Below are positions 44,278 through 52,249 of a stretch of DNA of 64,000 nucleotides, piece after piece; the stretch's first letter is position 1; each line of letters opens with the position of its first letter. The stretch covers positions 1-64,000 of the forward strand of contig CALHLE010000013.1 in assembly GCA_938034415.1 (NCBI GenBank). Direction: 5' to 3'. This DNA comes from an uncultured Anaerolineae bacterium. Its GTDB lineage: Bacteria; Chloroflexota; Anaerolineae; J036; Brachytrichaceae. The notes under the pieces are model-generated. The model was not told the DNA's origin and did not search any database. It saw nothing but the letters and a program-made list of their open reading frames with translations. The position numbers were made by a program, and so were the translations under genes.

Positions 44278-44751
44278 CTATTCCCGCATAAATCGGCGCA
44301 TCTCTGCCTCGATGCGCTTGCTGAGCGCCATGGCGTTAATGGCGTGCTGTTGCAGGGCAACCTCCTCCGGCGTTCGCGGTTCCCACTGCGGCACCGCCAT
44401 CGGCCGACCTTCTGCATCTATGGCCGCGTAGCCGATGATGCAGTGCGTGGTCTGGGTGTAGACGCCGTCGCGCGGGTCGCTGGCGCGCACGTCCACTGCG
44501 ACGTGCATGCTGGTGCGGCCGGTGTGGATCAGCCGGGCATGCACCTCCACCAGGCTGCCGATGAGGATCGGCCTGACGAAGCGAATGCCGCCGACATAGA
44601 CCGTGACGCAGGTCTGGCCGCTCCAAGCGATGGCGACAGCCGCGCCGCCCTCATCAATCCACTTCATCACCGCGCCGCCATGCACCTTGCCGAGCACGTT
44701 CTGCTCGGTGGGCCGGGCGAAGAAGCGCAGGGTAACTTCATGAGGACGCAT
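44278..44751 (-). CDS. acyl-CoA thioesterase, hotdog fold
   Basis: A 157-residue hotdog-domain thioesterase resembling YciA/BACH enzymes. GKVHGGAVMKWIDEGGAAVAIAWSG carries the catalytic Asp in the central hotdog helix, and VYVGGIRFVRPILIGSLVEVHARLIHTGRTSMHVAVDV is the beta-sheet typical of acyl-CoA thioesterases. It probably hydrolyses acyl-CoA to free fatty acid. It is divergent from mutS across only 32 nt. Confidence 0.9.
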   Translation of the reverse strand: MRPHEVTLRFFARPTEQNVLGKVHGGAVMKWIDEGGAAVAIAWSGQTCVTVYVGGIRFVRPILIGSLVEVHARLIHTGRTSMHVAVDVRASDPRDGVYTQTTHCIIGYAAIDAEGRPMAVPQWEPRTPEEVALQQHAINAMALSKRIEAEMRRFMRE

Positions 44752-44767
44752 AGCGATACCCGCATGC

Positions 44768-44773
44768 TATCAT
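44768..44773 (+). promoter_or_regulatory. -10-like hexamer (TATCAT) for mutS
   Basis: TATCAT ends 10 nt before the mutS ATG, within the 32-nt divergent gap. The gap has no other room for a leader or ribosome site. Confidence 0.35.
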
Positions 44774-44783
44774 CATCGCGCCG

Positions 44784-47393
44784 ATGTCCGAAGCAAGCGT
44801 GACGCCGATCCGCCGGCAGTACCTCGAACTCAAGCGCAAGTATCCCGATTGCATCTTGTTCTTCCGACTCGGCGATTTTTACGAGACCTTTGACGCCGAC
44901 GCCGAGCTGGTGGCGCGCGAATTGGACGTGGTGCTGACCTCGCGTCCGGTGGCCAAAGACGTGCGCATCCCGATGGCCGGCGTGCCCCACCACGCTGCTG
45001 AGGGCTACATCGCCCGGCTGATCGCGCGCGGCTATCGCGTCGCCATCGCCGACCAGGTCGGCAACGAAGCGATCAACGGCCTGATGCCGCGCGAAGTGCG
45101 CCGCGTCATCACCCCCGGCACCGTCGTCGAGCCGGGCATGCTGGACGCAGCGCGCCCCAGCTACCTGGCCGCAGTCATCGGCGCAGCGGCAAACGATGGG
45201 CGACAAGCCGCGACGCAATCGCCCATCGGCCTGGCCTACTGCGACATTACCACCGGCGAGTTTTACGCCGCGCAACTGGAGAGCGCGATCGAGCTGGAGC
45301 GCGAGCTGGCGCGCATCCAGCCGCGTGAACTGCTTGCGCCGGACGGTGGAGGACGCCAGGCACAGGTCGGCCGGGACGACGAGTCGCGTCCCATCACCCC
45401 TCTCCCCGCCTATCGCTTCGAGTTGAGCCACGCGCGCCAGACATTGCTCGACCATTTCAAGGTCAGCACGCTGCAGGGGTTCGGGTTGGAGGAGAAGCCA
45501 TACGCCCTGCGCGCCGCCGGCGCCATCGTCGCCTACCTGCGCGAGACGCAGCCGGCGGCGCTGAACCAACTGCGCGAGCTGCGCACCTATGCCGCGTCGC
45601 AGTTCATGGGGTTGGACGCCGTGACACGCCGCAACCTAGAGTTGCTAGAGCCGCTCCGGCCAACCGCCGGCGGGGGCAAGACGCCGCCGACGTTGCTGGG
45701 CGTGCTCGACAGGACGCTCTCGCCGATGGGCGCGCGCCTGCTGCGCGCGTGGATCGCCCAGCCGTTGCTCGACAAGGCGGCCATCGAAGCTCGCCTGTCC
45801 CTGGTGGACGCGCTGTTCGGCGATGCGCTGTTGCGGGCCAAGCTGCGCGACGCACTGAAGCACATGCCCGACCTGGAGCGGCTGACGACGCGCGCGCTCA
45901 GCGGCATCGCCACGCCGCGCGACCTGCTGAATTTGAAGGCGGCGTGCGCCTGCGCCGTGGGCATTGCCGAGGAGATCGCGGGCGCGAATCCCCCATCGCT
46001 CATCGCCGATCTCCACCCCTGGACGGCTAGCCTGCGCGCCGTCGCCGACCTGGTCGCTGCGGCGATCAAGGACGAGCCGGACGACGATGGTTTCATCCGG
46101 CCGGGCTTCAGCGCCGAGCTGGACGGCGTGCATCTGGCTGCGCGCGACGCTAAGCACTGGGTGGCCAACCTTGAGCGGGTTGAGCGGGAACGCACCGGCA
46201 TCAAGTCGCTCAAGGTCGGCTACAACAAAGTGTTTGGCTACTACATCGAGGTGACGCATGCGCACCGCGACGCCGTGCCCGGCGACTACATCCGCAAACA
46301 AACGCTGACCAACGCCGAGCGCTACATCACGCCGCAGTTGAAGGAGTATGAGGCGCTCATCCTGAGCGCCGACGAGCGCATCGCCGAGATCGAACGGCGC
46401 TTGCTCATCGAGATCAACCAGGCCATCGCCGCGCACGCCGGGGCGCTGCTGGAGGCGGCGCGCGCCATCGCGCGCCTCGATGTCGCTGCGGCGTTGGCCG
46501 AGGTGGCCGCCCGCAACCATTACTGTCGCCCGCGCTTCAACGACGAAGGCCGCATCGCCATCAAAGACGGCCGGCATCCGGTGATCGAGCATTTGCTGCG
46601 CGAAGTCCCGTTCACGCCGAACGACGCCTATCTCGACCGTGACGCGCGCATTCTGATCATCACCGGCCCGAACATGAGCGGCAAGAGCAGCTACATGCGC
46701 CAGGTGGCGTTGATCGCGCTGATGGCGCAGATCGGCAGCTATGTGCCGGCGCGCGAGGCCGACCTGTGCATCGTGGATCGCATCTTCACCCGCATCGGCG
46801 CGCAGGACGAGCTGGCCGCCGGCCAGAGCACCTTCATGGTCGAAATGGTGGAGACGGCCCACATCCTGCACCATTGCACATCGCGCAGCCTGGTCCTCCT
46901 CGACGAGATCGGGCGCGGCACCAGCACCTACGATGGCCTGGCCATCGCCTGGGCCGTCGTCGAGTATCTGCACAACCACCCCGAGCATCGCCCACTGACG
47001 CTGTTCGCCACGCACTATCACGAGCTGATCCAACTGGCCGATGTGTTGCCGCACGTGCGCAACTACAACGTCGCGGTCAGCGAGGAAGGCGGACAGATCG
47101 TCTTTCTGCATAAGGTGATCGCCGGTGGCGCCGACCGGTCGTACGGCATCCACGTCGCACAGTTGGCCGGACTGCCGCCGGCCGTGGTGCACCGCGCGCA
47201 GGACGTGTTGAAGGAACTGGAGGACGGGCAATTGGTGCGTGAGCGCCAAACGCCGGCTGAGGGTCGCCCGGTGCAGATGTCGCTCTTCGCCGAGCCGTCG
47301 CCGGCGCTGGAGAAGCTCAAGCAACTCGATCCCAATACGCTCAGCCCGCTCGAGGCGCTGACGGCGCTTTATGAGTTGAAGAAGCTCCTGTGA
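44784..47393 (+). CDS. mutS: DNA mismatch repair protein MutS
   Basis: An 869-residue MutS1 protein. The N-terminal mismatch-binding domain has FFRLGDFYETFDADAEL with the Phe-x-Glu wedge motif, connector and lever domains follow, and the ATPase domain has ITGPNMSGKSSYMRQVALIALMAQIG (Walker A), LVLLDEIGRGTSTYDGLAIAW (Walker B) and the dimer-linked ATHYHEL motif. The end EALTALYELKKLL is the usual C-terminal helix. No mutL follows in the window. Confidence 0.97.
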   Translation: MSEASVTPIRRQYLELKRKYPDCILFFRLGDFYETFDADAELVARELDVVLTSRPVAKDVRIPMAGVPHHAAEGYIARLIARGYRVAIADQVGNEAINGLMPREVRRVITPGTVVEPGMLDAARPSYLAAVIGAAANDGRQAATQSPIGLAYCDITTGEFYAAQLESAIELERELARIQPRELLAPDGGGRQAQVGRDDESRPITPLPAYRFELSHARQTLLDHFKVSTLQGFGLEEKPYALRAAGAIVAYLRETQPAALNQLRELRTYAASQFMGLDAVTRRNLELLEPLRPTAGGGKTPPTLLGVLDRTLSPMGARLLRAWIAQPLLDKAAIEARLSLVDALFGDALLRAKLRDALKHMPDLERLTTRALSGIATPRDLLNLKAACACAVGIAEEIAGANPPSLIADLHPWTASLRAVADLVAAAIKDEPDDDGFIRPGFSAELDGVHLAARDAKHWVANLERVERERTGIKSLKVGYNKVFGYYIEVTHAHRDAVPGDYIRKQTLTNAERYITPQLKEYEALILSADERIAEIERRLLIEINQAIAAHAGALLEAARAIARLDVAAALAEVAARNHYCRPRFNDEGRIAIKDGRHPVIEHLLREVPFTPNDAYLDRDARILIITGPNMSGKSSYMRQVALIALMAQIGSYVPAREADLCIVDRIFTRIGAQDELAAGQSTFMVEMVETAHILHHCTSRSLVLLDEIGRGTSTYDGLAIAWAVVEYLHNHPEHRPLTLFATHYHELIQLADVLPHVRNYNVAVSEEGGQIVFLHKVIAGGADRSYGIHVAQLAGLPPAVVHRAQDVLKELEDGQLVRERQTPAEGRPVQMSLFAEPSPALEKLKQLDPNTLSPLEALTALYELKKLL

Positions 47394-47447
47394 ACGGCGG
47401 CGCGCTTCGCGCTCGCCGGCAATCGGCGCGCAGCAAGAAGCCAAGCC

Positions 47448-49199
47448 TCAGGGAGACTTGGCCTCAGCGACTGGTGAGACTGACTGGGTTTGAGATTCGA
47501 CGATCAGCGGTTTGATCAGCGGCGCGCCGTTGTCGTACTCGATGGCCGCCTCGATGAACGCCTTGAACAGCGGATGCGGGCGATTCGGCCGGCTCTTGAA
47601 TTCCGGATGGAACTGGCTGCCCAACATGAACGGGTGATCCCGCAGTTCGCAGATCTCCACCAGCCGGCCGTCCGGCGAGAGGCCGCTAAACACGAGGCCG
47701 GCGGCGCCCAGCGATCTGCGGAACTCATTGTTGAACTCGAAGCGATGGCGATGACGTTCCTGAACGGTGACGGCGCCGACGGCCGAGCCGCCGCGCATGT
47801 CGTCGGCGGGGTTTGCGCCGGACGACTCGCTTTTGCCCAGCGCGCTCACGTAGGCGCGATGCGCGCGCGTGCCGGGCACGAGCTGGCACGGATACACGCC
47901 CAAGCGCATCGTCCCCCCCATGTCGCTGATGTCGCGCTGGTCGGGCATCAAGTCAATCACCGGATAGGGGGTGGTGTGGTTGAACTCGGTGCTGTTCGGC
48001 TCGCGGCTGTTCAGCACAAAGCGGGCGAACTCAATGCACATCACCTGCATGCCCAGGCACAGCCCGAGGTATGGCACCGCGTTTTCGCGCGCGTATTGGG
48101 CCGCGATGATCTTGCCCTCGATGCCGCGATAACCAAACCCGCCCGGCACCACGATGCCCGCCACGCGTTCCAGGCGATCCAGCCCCTCGCCGCGTTCGAG
48201 CGCCTCGCTGTTGAGCCAGGCCAACTGCACATCGCGTCCGCAGGCTATGCCGGCGTGATAGAGCGCTTCGCGCACGCTTATGTAGGCATCATGTAGCTCG
48301 ACATACTTGCCCACGATGGCGATATGCAGCGGCGGTTTGGGCCGACGCATCTCCGCGCACATCGCCCGCCACGCGCTCAGATCAGCCGACGGGCAGCCCA
48401 ATTGCAGCCGCTCACATAGGTAATCGCCGAAGCCCATATCCTCCAGCATCAGCGGCACTTCGTAGAGGTAGTTCGTGGTCACCATGGGCAAAACCGCGCG
48501 CGGCTCGACATCGCAAAACAGGGCGATCTTCTCGCGCAGCGCGTCGTCCACCGGCTCGTCGCTGCGCGCGATGATGGCGTCGGGTTGGATGCCGGCGCCG
48601 CGCAGATCGCGCACGCTGTGCTGCGTGGGCTTGGTCTTCAATTCGCCGGTGGCGCCCACCTTGGGCAGGAAGGTGACATGCACGTAAAACGTGCTGTCGC
48701 GTCCCACGTCGCGACGCATCTGGCGAATGGCCTCGATAAACGGCATGGCCTCGATGTCGCCGACCGTGCCACCCACCTCGACGATCACCACATCGGCGAC
48801 GCTGCTCTTGGCCACCAGCGAGATCCGCCGCTTGATCTCGTTCGTCACGTGCGGCACCACTTGGATGGTCTTGCCGAGGTAGTCCCCCCGGCGCTCCTTG
48901 CTGATGACCTCGTTGTAGACCTGGCCGGTGGTCACGTTGCATGCGCGCGTCAGGTTCTCATCAATGAAGCGCTCATAGTGGCCTAGGTCGAGGTCGGTCT
49001 CCGCGCCATCTTCGGTCACGAAGACTTCGCCGTGCTGGTAGGGCGACATCGTGCCCGGATCGACGTTGAGGTATGGGTCGAGCTTCTGGATCGCGACGCG
49101 CAGCCCGCGCGCTTTTAGCACGCGGCCGATGGCAGCCGCCGTCACGCCTTTGCCCACCGAGCTGACGACGCCGCCTGTGCAAAAAATGAACTTAGGCAT
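47448..49199 (-). CDS. pyrG: CTP synthase
   Basis: A 583-residue enzyme that makes CTP from UTP, ATP and glutamine. The N-terminal synthase domain starts [32 protein letters not shown] and has [21 protein letters not shown]. The C-terminal glutamine amidotransferase has the catalytic Cys in [11 protein letters not shown] and His-Glu in [10 protein letters not shown]. An insertion-like Ser/Gly/Ala stretch lies near 440-455 ([17 protein letters not shown]). The start is fixed by GGGAG upstream of the ATG at 49199. The frame is open up to 49304 but homology begins at MPKF. Confidence 0.97.
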   Translation of the reverse strand: MPKFIFCTGGVVSSVGKGVTAAAIGRVLKARGLRVAIQKLDPYLNVDPGTMSPYQHGEVFVTEDGAETDLDLGHYERFIDENLTRACNVTTGQVYNEVISKERRGDYLGKTIQVVPHVTNEIKRRISLVAKSSVADVVIVEVGGTVGDIEAMPFIEAIRQMRRDVGRDSTFYVHVTFLPKVGATGELKTKPTQHSVRDLRGAGIQPDAIIARSDEPVDDALREKIALFCDVEPRAVLPMVTTNYLYEVPLMLEDMGFGDYLCERLQLGCPSADLSAWRAMCAEMRRPKPPLHIAIVGKYVELHDAYISVREALYHAGIACGRDVQLAWLNSEALERGEGLDRLERVAGIVVPGGFGYRGIEGKIIAAQYARENAVPYLGLCLGMQVMCIEFARFVLNSREPNSTEFNHTTPYPVIDLMPDQRDISDMGGTMRLGVYPCQLVPGTRAHRAYVSALGKSESSGANPADDMRGGSAVGAVTVQERHRHRFEFNNEFRRSLGAAGLVFSGLSPDGRLVEICELRDHPFMLGSQFHPEFKSRPNRPHPLFKAFIEAAIEYDNGAPLIKPLIVESQTQSVSPVAEAKSP

Positions 49200-49285
49200 G
49201 ATTGCTCCCTTGAATAAATCCTGAACTGACTGATTTGACCTTTCTATTGTTCTCTCCGTCCTCGCGCGCGCAAGCATGGAAAGCG

Positions 49286-49315
49286 CAGTAGGGAGCACGG
49301 GCATGCTCCCTACTG
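49286..49315. repeat. perfect 12-bp inverted repeat upstream of pyrG
   Basis: Arms 49286-49297 and 49304-49315 (CAGTAGGGAGCA and its complement) with a 6-nt loop. It lies in the 5' region of pyrG, about 87-116 nt before the start codon. The rest of 49200-49285 shows no other clear signal. Confidence 0.75.
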
Positions 49316-49380
49316 ATGAATTCGGGGTAGGTGACGCGCAAAGGGATCGATTGAGATGTCTTGGCGCTGCAGCACGCCGA

Positions 49381-49386
49381 ATTATA
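49381..49386 (-). promoter_or_regulatory. -10 element (TATAAT) for pyrG
   Basis: A perfect TATAAT on the minus strand, about 180 nt upstream of the pyrG start. A TTGAGT at 49402-49407 (15-bp spacer) could serve as -35. The transcript would contain the 49286-49315 hairpin in its leader. Confidence 0.4.
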
Positions 49387-49464
49387 TAGCGCCGGCGGCA
49401 AACTCAAACGCTCGTCTAATCGGGCCGCAGCTCCCATCGTAGTTGCCCCGTTGCCCTGCAGGGC

Positions 49465-49493
49465 TTGACAACGCAGCTTAAAGTCATTAGTAT
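49465..49493 (+). promoter_or_regulatory. sigma-70-type promoter of the SAM riboswitch unit
   Basis: TTGACA at 49465-49470, a 17-bp spacer and TAGTAT at 49488-49493. Transcription would start near 49500, about 25 nt before the riboswitch. It is the best full promoter in the window. Confidence 0.75.
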
Positions 49494-49524
49494 TGCGCCT
49501 CGACAATTTAAGTTCGTAAGCACA

Positions 49525-49622
49525 CTCTTATCCAGAGCAGTGGAGGGACCGGCCCGATGAAGCTGCGGCAACCTGGAGCGAACAAGGTGCCAATTCCGGC
49601 AGCGAAAACTGGAAGATGAGAG
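49525..49622 (+). promoter_or_regulatory. SAM-I (S-box) riboswitch aptamer
   Basis: The sequence follows the SAM-I consensus in order: CTCTTATC, GTGGAGGGA, GGCCCGATGAA, GCGGCAACC, GGTGCCAATTCC, GGCAGCGAAAACTGG and GATGAGAG. P1 pairs CTCTTATC with GATGAGAG, P2 has GCAG/CTGC, P3 ACCT/AGGT, and P4 the CAG/CTG stem with a GAAAA-type loop. These are the conserved SAM-binding core positions. It binds S-adenosylmethionine and reduces expression of downstream sulfur genes when SAM is plentiful. The next gene is a sulfurtransferase. Confidence 0.93.
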
Positions 49623-49644
49623 CGCGCTAATGCACCAAGCCGTT

Positions 49645-49678
49645 ATCGCCCTCTTGCACAGTTTCGCAAGAGGGCGAT
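49645..49678 (+). terminator. riboswitch expression-platform terminator hairpin
   Basis: Perfect 13-bp arms 49645-49657 and 49666-49678, with an 8-nt loop and the weak T-rich stretch TCGCTTCT after it. The left arm contains CCTCTT, which could pair with the 3' strand of P1 (GAGAG, 49618-49622). That would make P1 and the terminator exclusive with an antiterminator. Confidence 0.7.
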
Positions 49679-49725
49679 TCGCTTCTGACGAGAGTGTTCT
49701 TGCGGACCCGCCCTGGAGGTACGGC

Positions 49726-49782
49726 ATGGACACGATCACGCACAGAATACCCCTCGCAACTATGCGGTGCTTGTGTATTTAG
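49726..49782 (+). CDS. candidate 18-residue leader peptide with two Cys codons
   Basis: A short ORF, MDTITHRIPLATMRCLCI, with a GGAGG at 49715-49719, 6 nt before its ATG. The codons for Cys15 (49768-49770) and Cys17 (49774-49776) are the last but three and last but one sense codons. The TAG stop (49780-49782) overlaps the first bases of a GC-rich hairpin (left arm from 49781). Leader peptides with Cys codons control sulfur genes in mycobacteria by ribosome stalling; here the role is an inference from position, codon content and geometry. The sequence downstream to 49981 otherwise lacks a convincing ORF. Confidence 0.5.
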   Translation: MDTITHRIPLATMRCLCI

Positions 49783-49817
49783 CGGGTCGGCCGCTCCGAC
49801 GCGGCATGTGACCCGCT
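49781..49817 (+). terminator. second hairpin in the sulfurtransferase leader
   Basis: Outer arms 49781-49788 and 49810-49817 (8 bp) and inner arms 49790-49794 and 49801-49805 (5 bp), followed by TTTCCCC. It starts inside the stop codon of the 18-codon leader ORF. It could be a terminator or attenuator; the T-tract is weak. Between 49818 and 49981 I see no further clear structure apart from the ribosome site GAGGAG at about 49964. Confidence 0.5.
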
Positions 49818-49981
49818 TTCCCCATCTGCGCCCTGTCGCCAAATTTCGCGCGTGGCCGGTCGGCGCTTGTGTAGGCCGGCTCGCCTTTGGCGCACCTCGC
49901 TGTCAGGCGCATGAACCTGATGCGAGATCAACTTGATCAATCTGACTGATTTCAATCCGATTTGAGGAGTAAAGTCACGCT

Positions 49982-50830
49982 ATGAGCACATCTGCATATG
50001 CCCATCCCGAAGCATTGGTCAGCACCGACTGGCTGGCTGAACATCTCAACGATCCGAACGTGCGCATCGTGGAATCAAACGAAGATCCGCTGCTGTATGA
50101 CACCGGTCACATCCCCGGCGCAATCAAGATTGACTGGACAACCGACCTGAACGATCCGGTGAAGCGCGATTACTTGGACTCGGCGCACTTCGCGGAGCTG
50201 CTGAGCAGCAAGGGCATCGCCAACGACTCGTTTGTGGTGTTCTACGGCGACAAGAACAATTGGTGGGCGACCTATGCCTTCTGGGTTTTCCAACTGTTCG
50301 GTCACACGAAAGCCGCCATCTTGAACGGCGGGCGCAAAAAGTGGATCGACGAGGGTCGTCCGCTGACGCGCGAAGTGCCCGCATATCCGCGCACCCAGTA
50401 CAACGCGCCGCCGCGCGACGACAAGACCATCCGCGCCTTCCGCGACGAGGTGCTGAAGCACGTGCAGAGCAACGGCGTGCTGGTGGACGTGCGCAGCCCG
50501 GCCGAATACACCGGCGAACGGCTGCACATGCCCGAATATCCGAACGAAGGCGCGCTGCGCGGCGGCCATATTCCCGGCGCGAAGAACATCCCCTGGGCGC
50601 AGGCCGTGAGGGAAGACGGCACGTTCAAGCCCCGCGAGGAACTCGAAGCGCTCTACCGCAGCAAAGGCATCACGCCGGACAAGGAAATCATCGCCTATTG
50701 CCGCATCGGCGAGCGCAGCAGCCACACGTGGTTTGTGCTCACCTATCTGCTCGGCTACCCGCGCGTGAAGAACTATGACGGAAGCTGGACCGAGTGGGGC
50801 AACAGCGTCGGCTTGCCGATAGAGAAATAA
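49982..50830 (+). CDS. thiosulfate sulfurtransferase (CysA/SseA-type rhodanese)
   Basis: A 282-residue protein of two rhodanese domains. The first (about 8-130) lacks the catalytic Cys, and the second ends in the active-site loop [22 protein letters not shown], with [11 protein letters not shown] after it. This is the form of actinobacterial CysA2/SseA sulfurtransferases, which pass sulfane sulfur from thiosulfate to acceptors. The riboswitch and leader upstream tie it to methionine/cysteine supply. The ATG at 49982 follows GAGGAG at about 12 nt. Confidence 0.93.
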   Translation: MSTSAYAHPEALVSTDWLAEHLNDPNVRIVESNEDPLLYDTGHIPGAIKIDWTTDLNDPVKRDYLDSAHFAELLSSKGIANDSFVVFYGDKNNWWATYAFWVFQLFGHTKAAILNGGRKKWIDEGRPLTREVPAYPRTQYNAPPRDDKTIRAFRDEVLKHVQSNGVLVDVRSPAEYTGERLHMPEYPNEGALRGGHIPGAKNIPWAQAVREDGTFKPREELEALYRSKGITPDKEIIAYCRIGERSSHTWFVLTYLLGYPRVKNYDGSWTEWGNSVGLPIEK

Positions 50831-50833
50831 GCA

Positions 50834-50874
50834 TGGCGGGCTGATGATCGCAACGCGCAATCATCAGCCCGCCA
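50834..50874 (+). terminator. 15-bp hairpin after the sulfurtransferase gene
   Basis: Arms 50834-50848 and 50860-50874 pair perfectly over 15 bp with an 11-nt loop, 4 nt after the stop codon. No T-tract follows. It probably separates the sulfurtransferase transcript from the next gene. Confidence 0.6.
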
Positions 50875-50956
50875 GACTTCAGCAGTCCTAGGCTACTTGT
50901 GCTTGCCCTGCGCCGACGACATCTCATCGCCGGAACTGTGGGGCTTTCTTTCTCGC

Positions 50957-52171
50957 ATGTGCAGTTACCGCTTTGACACTCGGCTGGTACACATCGGCGA
51001 GCGGCCGATCAGTCGGGCCGCCTGGCGCGACGCCACACCGACCAGCGCGCCTATTCACTGTAGCGCCACCTTCCTATATCCGACGGCGCAGGCGCTGGAC
51101 GAAGCGTTCGCGGCGGGCGGCGACCAAGTGGTCTACACGCGCTGGGGCAACCCCACCGTTCAGGCGCTGGAGGCGCTGATGGCCGACCTGGAGGAGGGGC
51201 GCGGGGCCATCGCTTGCAGCTCCGGCATGGCGGCGTTGTATCTGGCGTTGCTGGCCGCCGGCACGCCGCGCGGCGCGACCGAGCCGCATCCGCGCCGCAT
51301 CCTCGCCTCGCGCGATCTCTACGGCGCAACCGAGGCGCTGCTGCGCGACTTTTTCGCCGCGCAGTCCGTCGCGGTGCGCTACTGCGACATGAGCGACCTG
51401 GCCGAGGTCAAAGCGGCAATCGGCGCACACGCGCCGGATGTGGTGCTGCTCGAATCGCTATCCAACCCATTGCTCAAGTGGGCGGATGTGGAAGCCATCG
51501 CGCATTATGCGCATCAGGCCAATGCGCGCGTCGTTGTGGATGCCACCCTGGCGACGCCGGTGTTACACCGGCCGTTGACGCAAGGCGCGGACTTCGTCGT
51601 GCACAGCGCGACGAAGTACCTCGGCGGCCATGCAGACGCGACCGGCGGCATCCTCGTTGCGCGCACCGGCCTGTTGCTCGATACGGCGCGGCGCTACGCT
51701 ATCCAGCTCGGCGTGAGCCTAGGCCCATTCGAGGCGCGGTTGATCGCGCGCGGCATCCACACGCTGGGGCTGCGGGTGCGCCGGCAATGTGAGAGCGCGC
51801 TGATCATCGCCCAGGCGTTGCAGAAACACCCGCGCGTCCGTCGCGTGATCTACCCGGGCTTGCCCGAGCATCCCCATCATCGCCTGATGTCGTTGCAGAC
51901 GTGCGGCCTATTCGGCGGCCTGATCTCGTTCGAGCTGGCCGACGCCACGCGCACGGCTGCCTTCGCCTTCATAGACCGGCTGAAGCTGATCCTGCCTGCG
52001 ACCAGCCTGGGCGACATCTACTCGCTGATCACGTATCCGGCGATCTCATCGCATCGCGAACTGAGCGAAGCGCAGCGCGCCGAGCGCGGCATCGGCGATG
52101 GCCTGCTCCGCTTATCGGTCGGCATCGAGGACCCGCAAGACATCTTGGCCGACCTTGAAAGCGCGCTGTAG
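50957..52171 (+). CDS. Cys/Met metabolism PLP-dependent enzyme (cystathionine gamma-synthase/lyase family)
   Basis: A 404-residue fold-type I PLP enzyme. FDTRLVHIGERP and YTRWGNPTVQALEALMADLEEG are the family start; ACSSGMAALYLALLA is the PLP-phosphate loop; DATLATPVLHRPLTQGADFVVHSATKYLGGHADATGG carries the catalytic Lys; PAISSHRELS is the C-terminal motif. Choice between cystathionine gamma-synthase, beta/gamma-lyase and methionine gamma-lyase cannot be made from the sequence. The ATG at 50957 begins the conserved part. It lies downstream of the SAM riboswitch unit, though a hairpin intervenes. Confidence 0.9.
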   Translation: MCSYRFDTRLVHIGERPISRAAWRDATPTSAPIHCSATFLYPTAQALDEAFAAGGDQVVYTRWGNPTVQALEALMADLEEGRGAIACSSGMAALYLALLAAGTPRGATEPHPRRILASRDLYGATEALLRDFFAAQSVAVRYCDMSDLAEVKAAIGAHAPDVVLLESLSNPLLKWADVEAIAHYAHQANARVVVDATLATPVLHRPLTQGADFVVHSATKYLGGHADATGGILVARTGLLLDTARRYAIQLGVSLGPFEARLIARGIHTLGLRVRRQCESALIIAQALQKHPRVRRVIYPGLPEHPHHRLMSLQTCGLFGGLISFELADATRTAAFAFIDRLKLILPATSLGDIYSLITYPAISSHRELSEAQRAERGIGDGLLRLSVGIEDPQDILADLESAL

Positions 52172-52182
52172 CCCGGCAAAAA

Positions 52183-52216
52183 AAGCCAGGCTTCCGGATT
52201 AGAAGAAGCCTGGCTT
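52183..52216. terminator. bidirectional terminator between the PLP enzyme and the amino-acid-binding lipoprotein
   Basis: Perfect 12-bp arms 52183-52194 and 52205-52216 with a 10-nt loop. On the minus strand a run of seven T follows the hairpin, which is a canonical terminator for the binding-protein gene ending at 52250. On the plus strand CCCTTTG follows, which is weaker. Confidence 0.85.
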
Positions 52217-52249
52217 CCCTTTGTGCAGCGGTTGACCGATTCTGAAGGG

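Noticed and set aside
44752-44783. A repressor-type operator in the mutS/thioesterase gap
   Set aside because: The ATGATGATAGCAT-like symmetry is short and is explained by overlapping -10 hexamers on the two strands.
45645-47444. A 599-codon open frame on the minus strand
   Set aside because: It is exactly antisense to mutS, whose domains are all recognisable. Long antisense open frames are common in GC-rich DNA, and its translation has no family resemblance.
49694-49936. An 80-codon frame in the sulfurtransferase leader
   Set aside because: Its translation has no family resemblance and it overlaps the second hairpin and the shorter ORF that has a good ribosome site.
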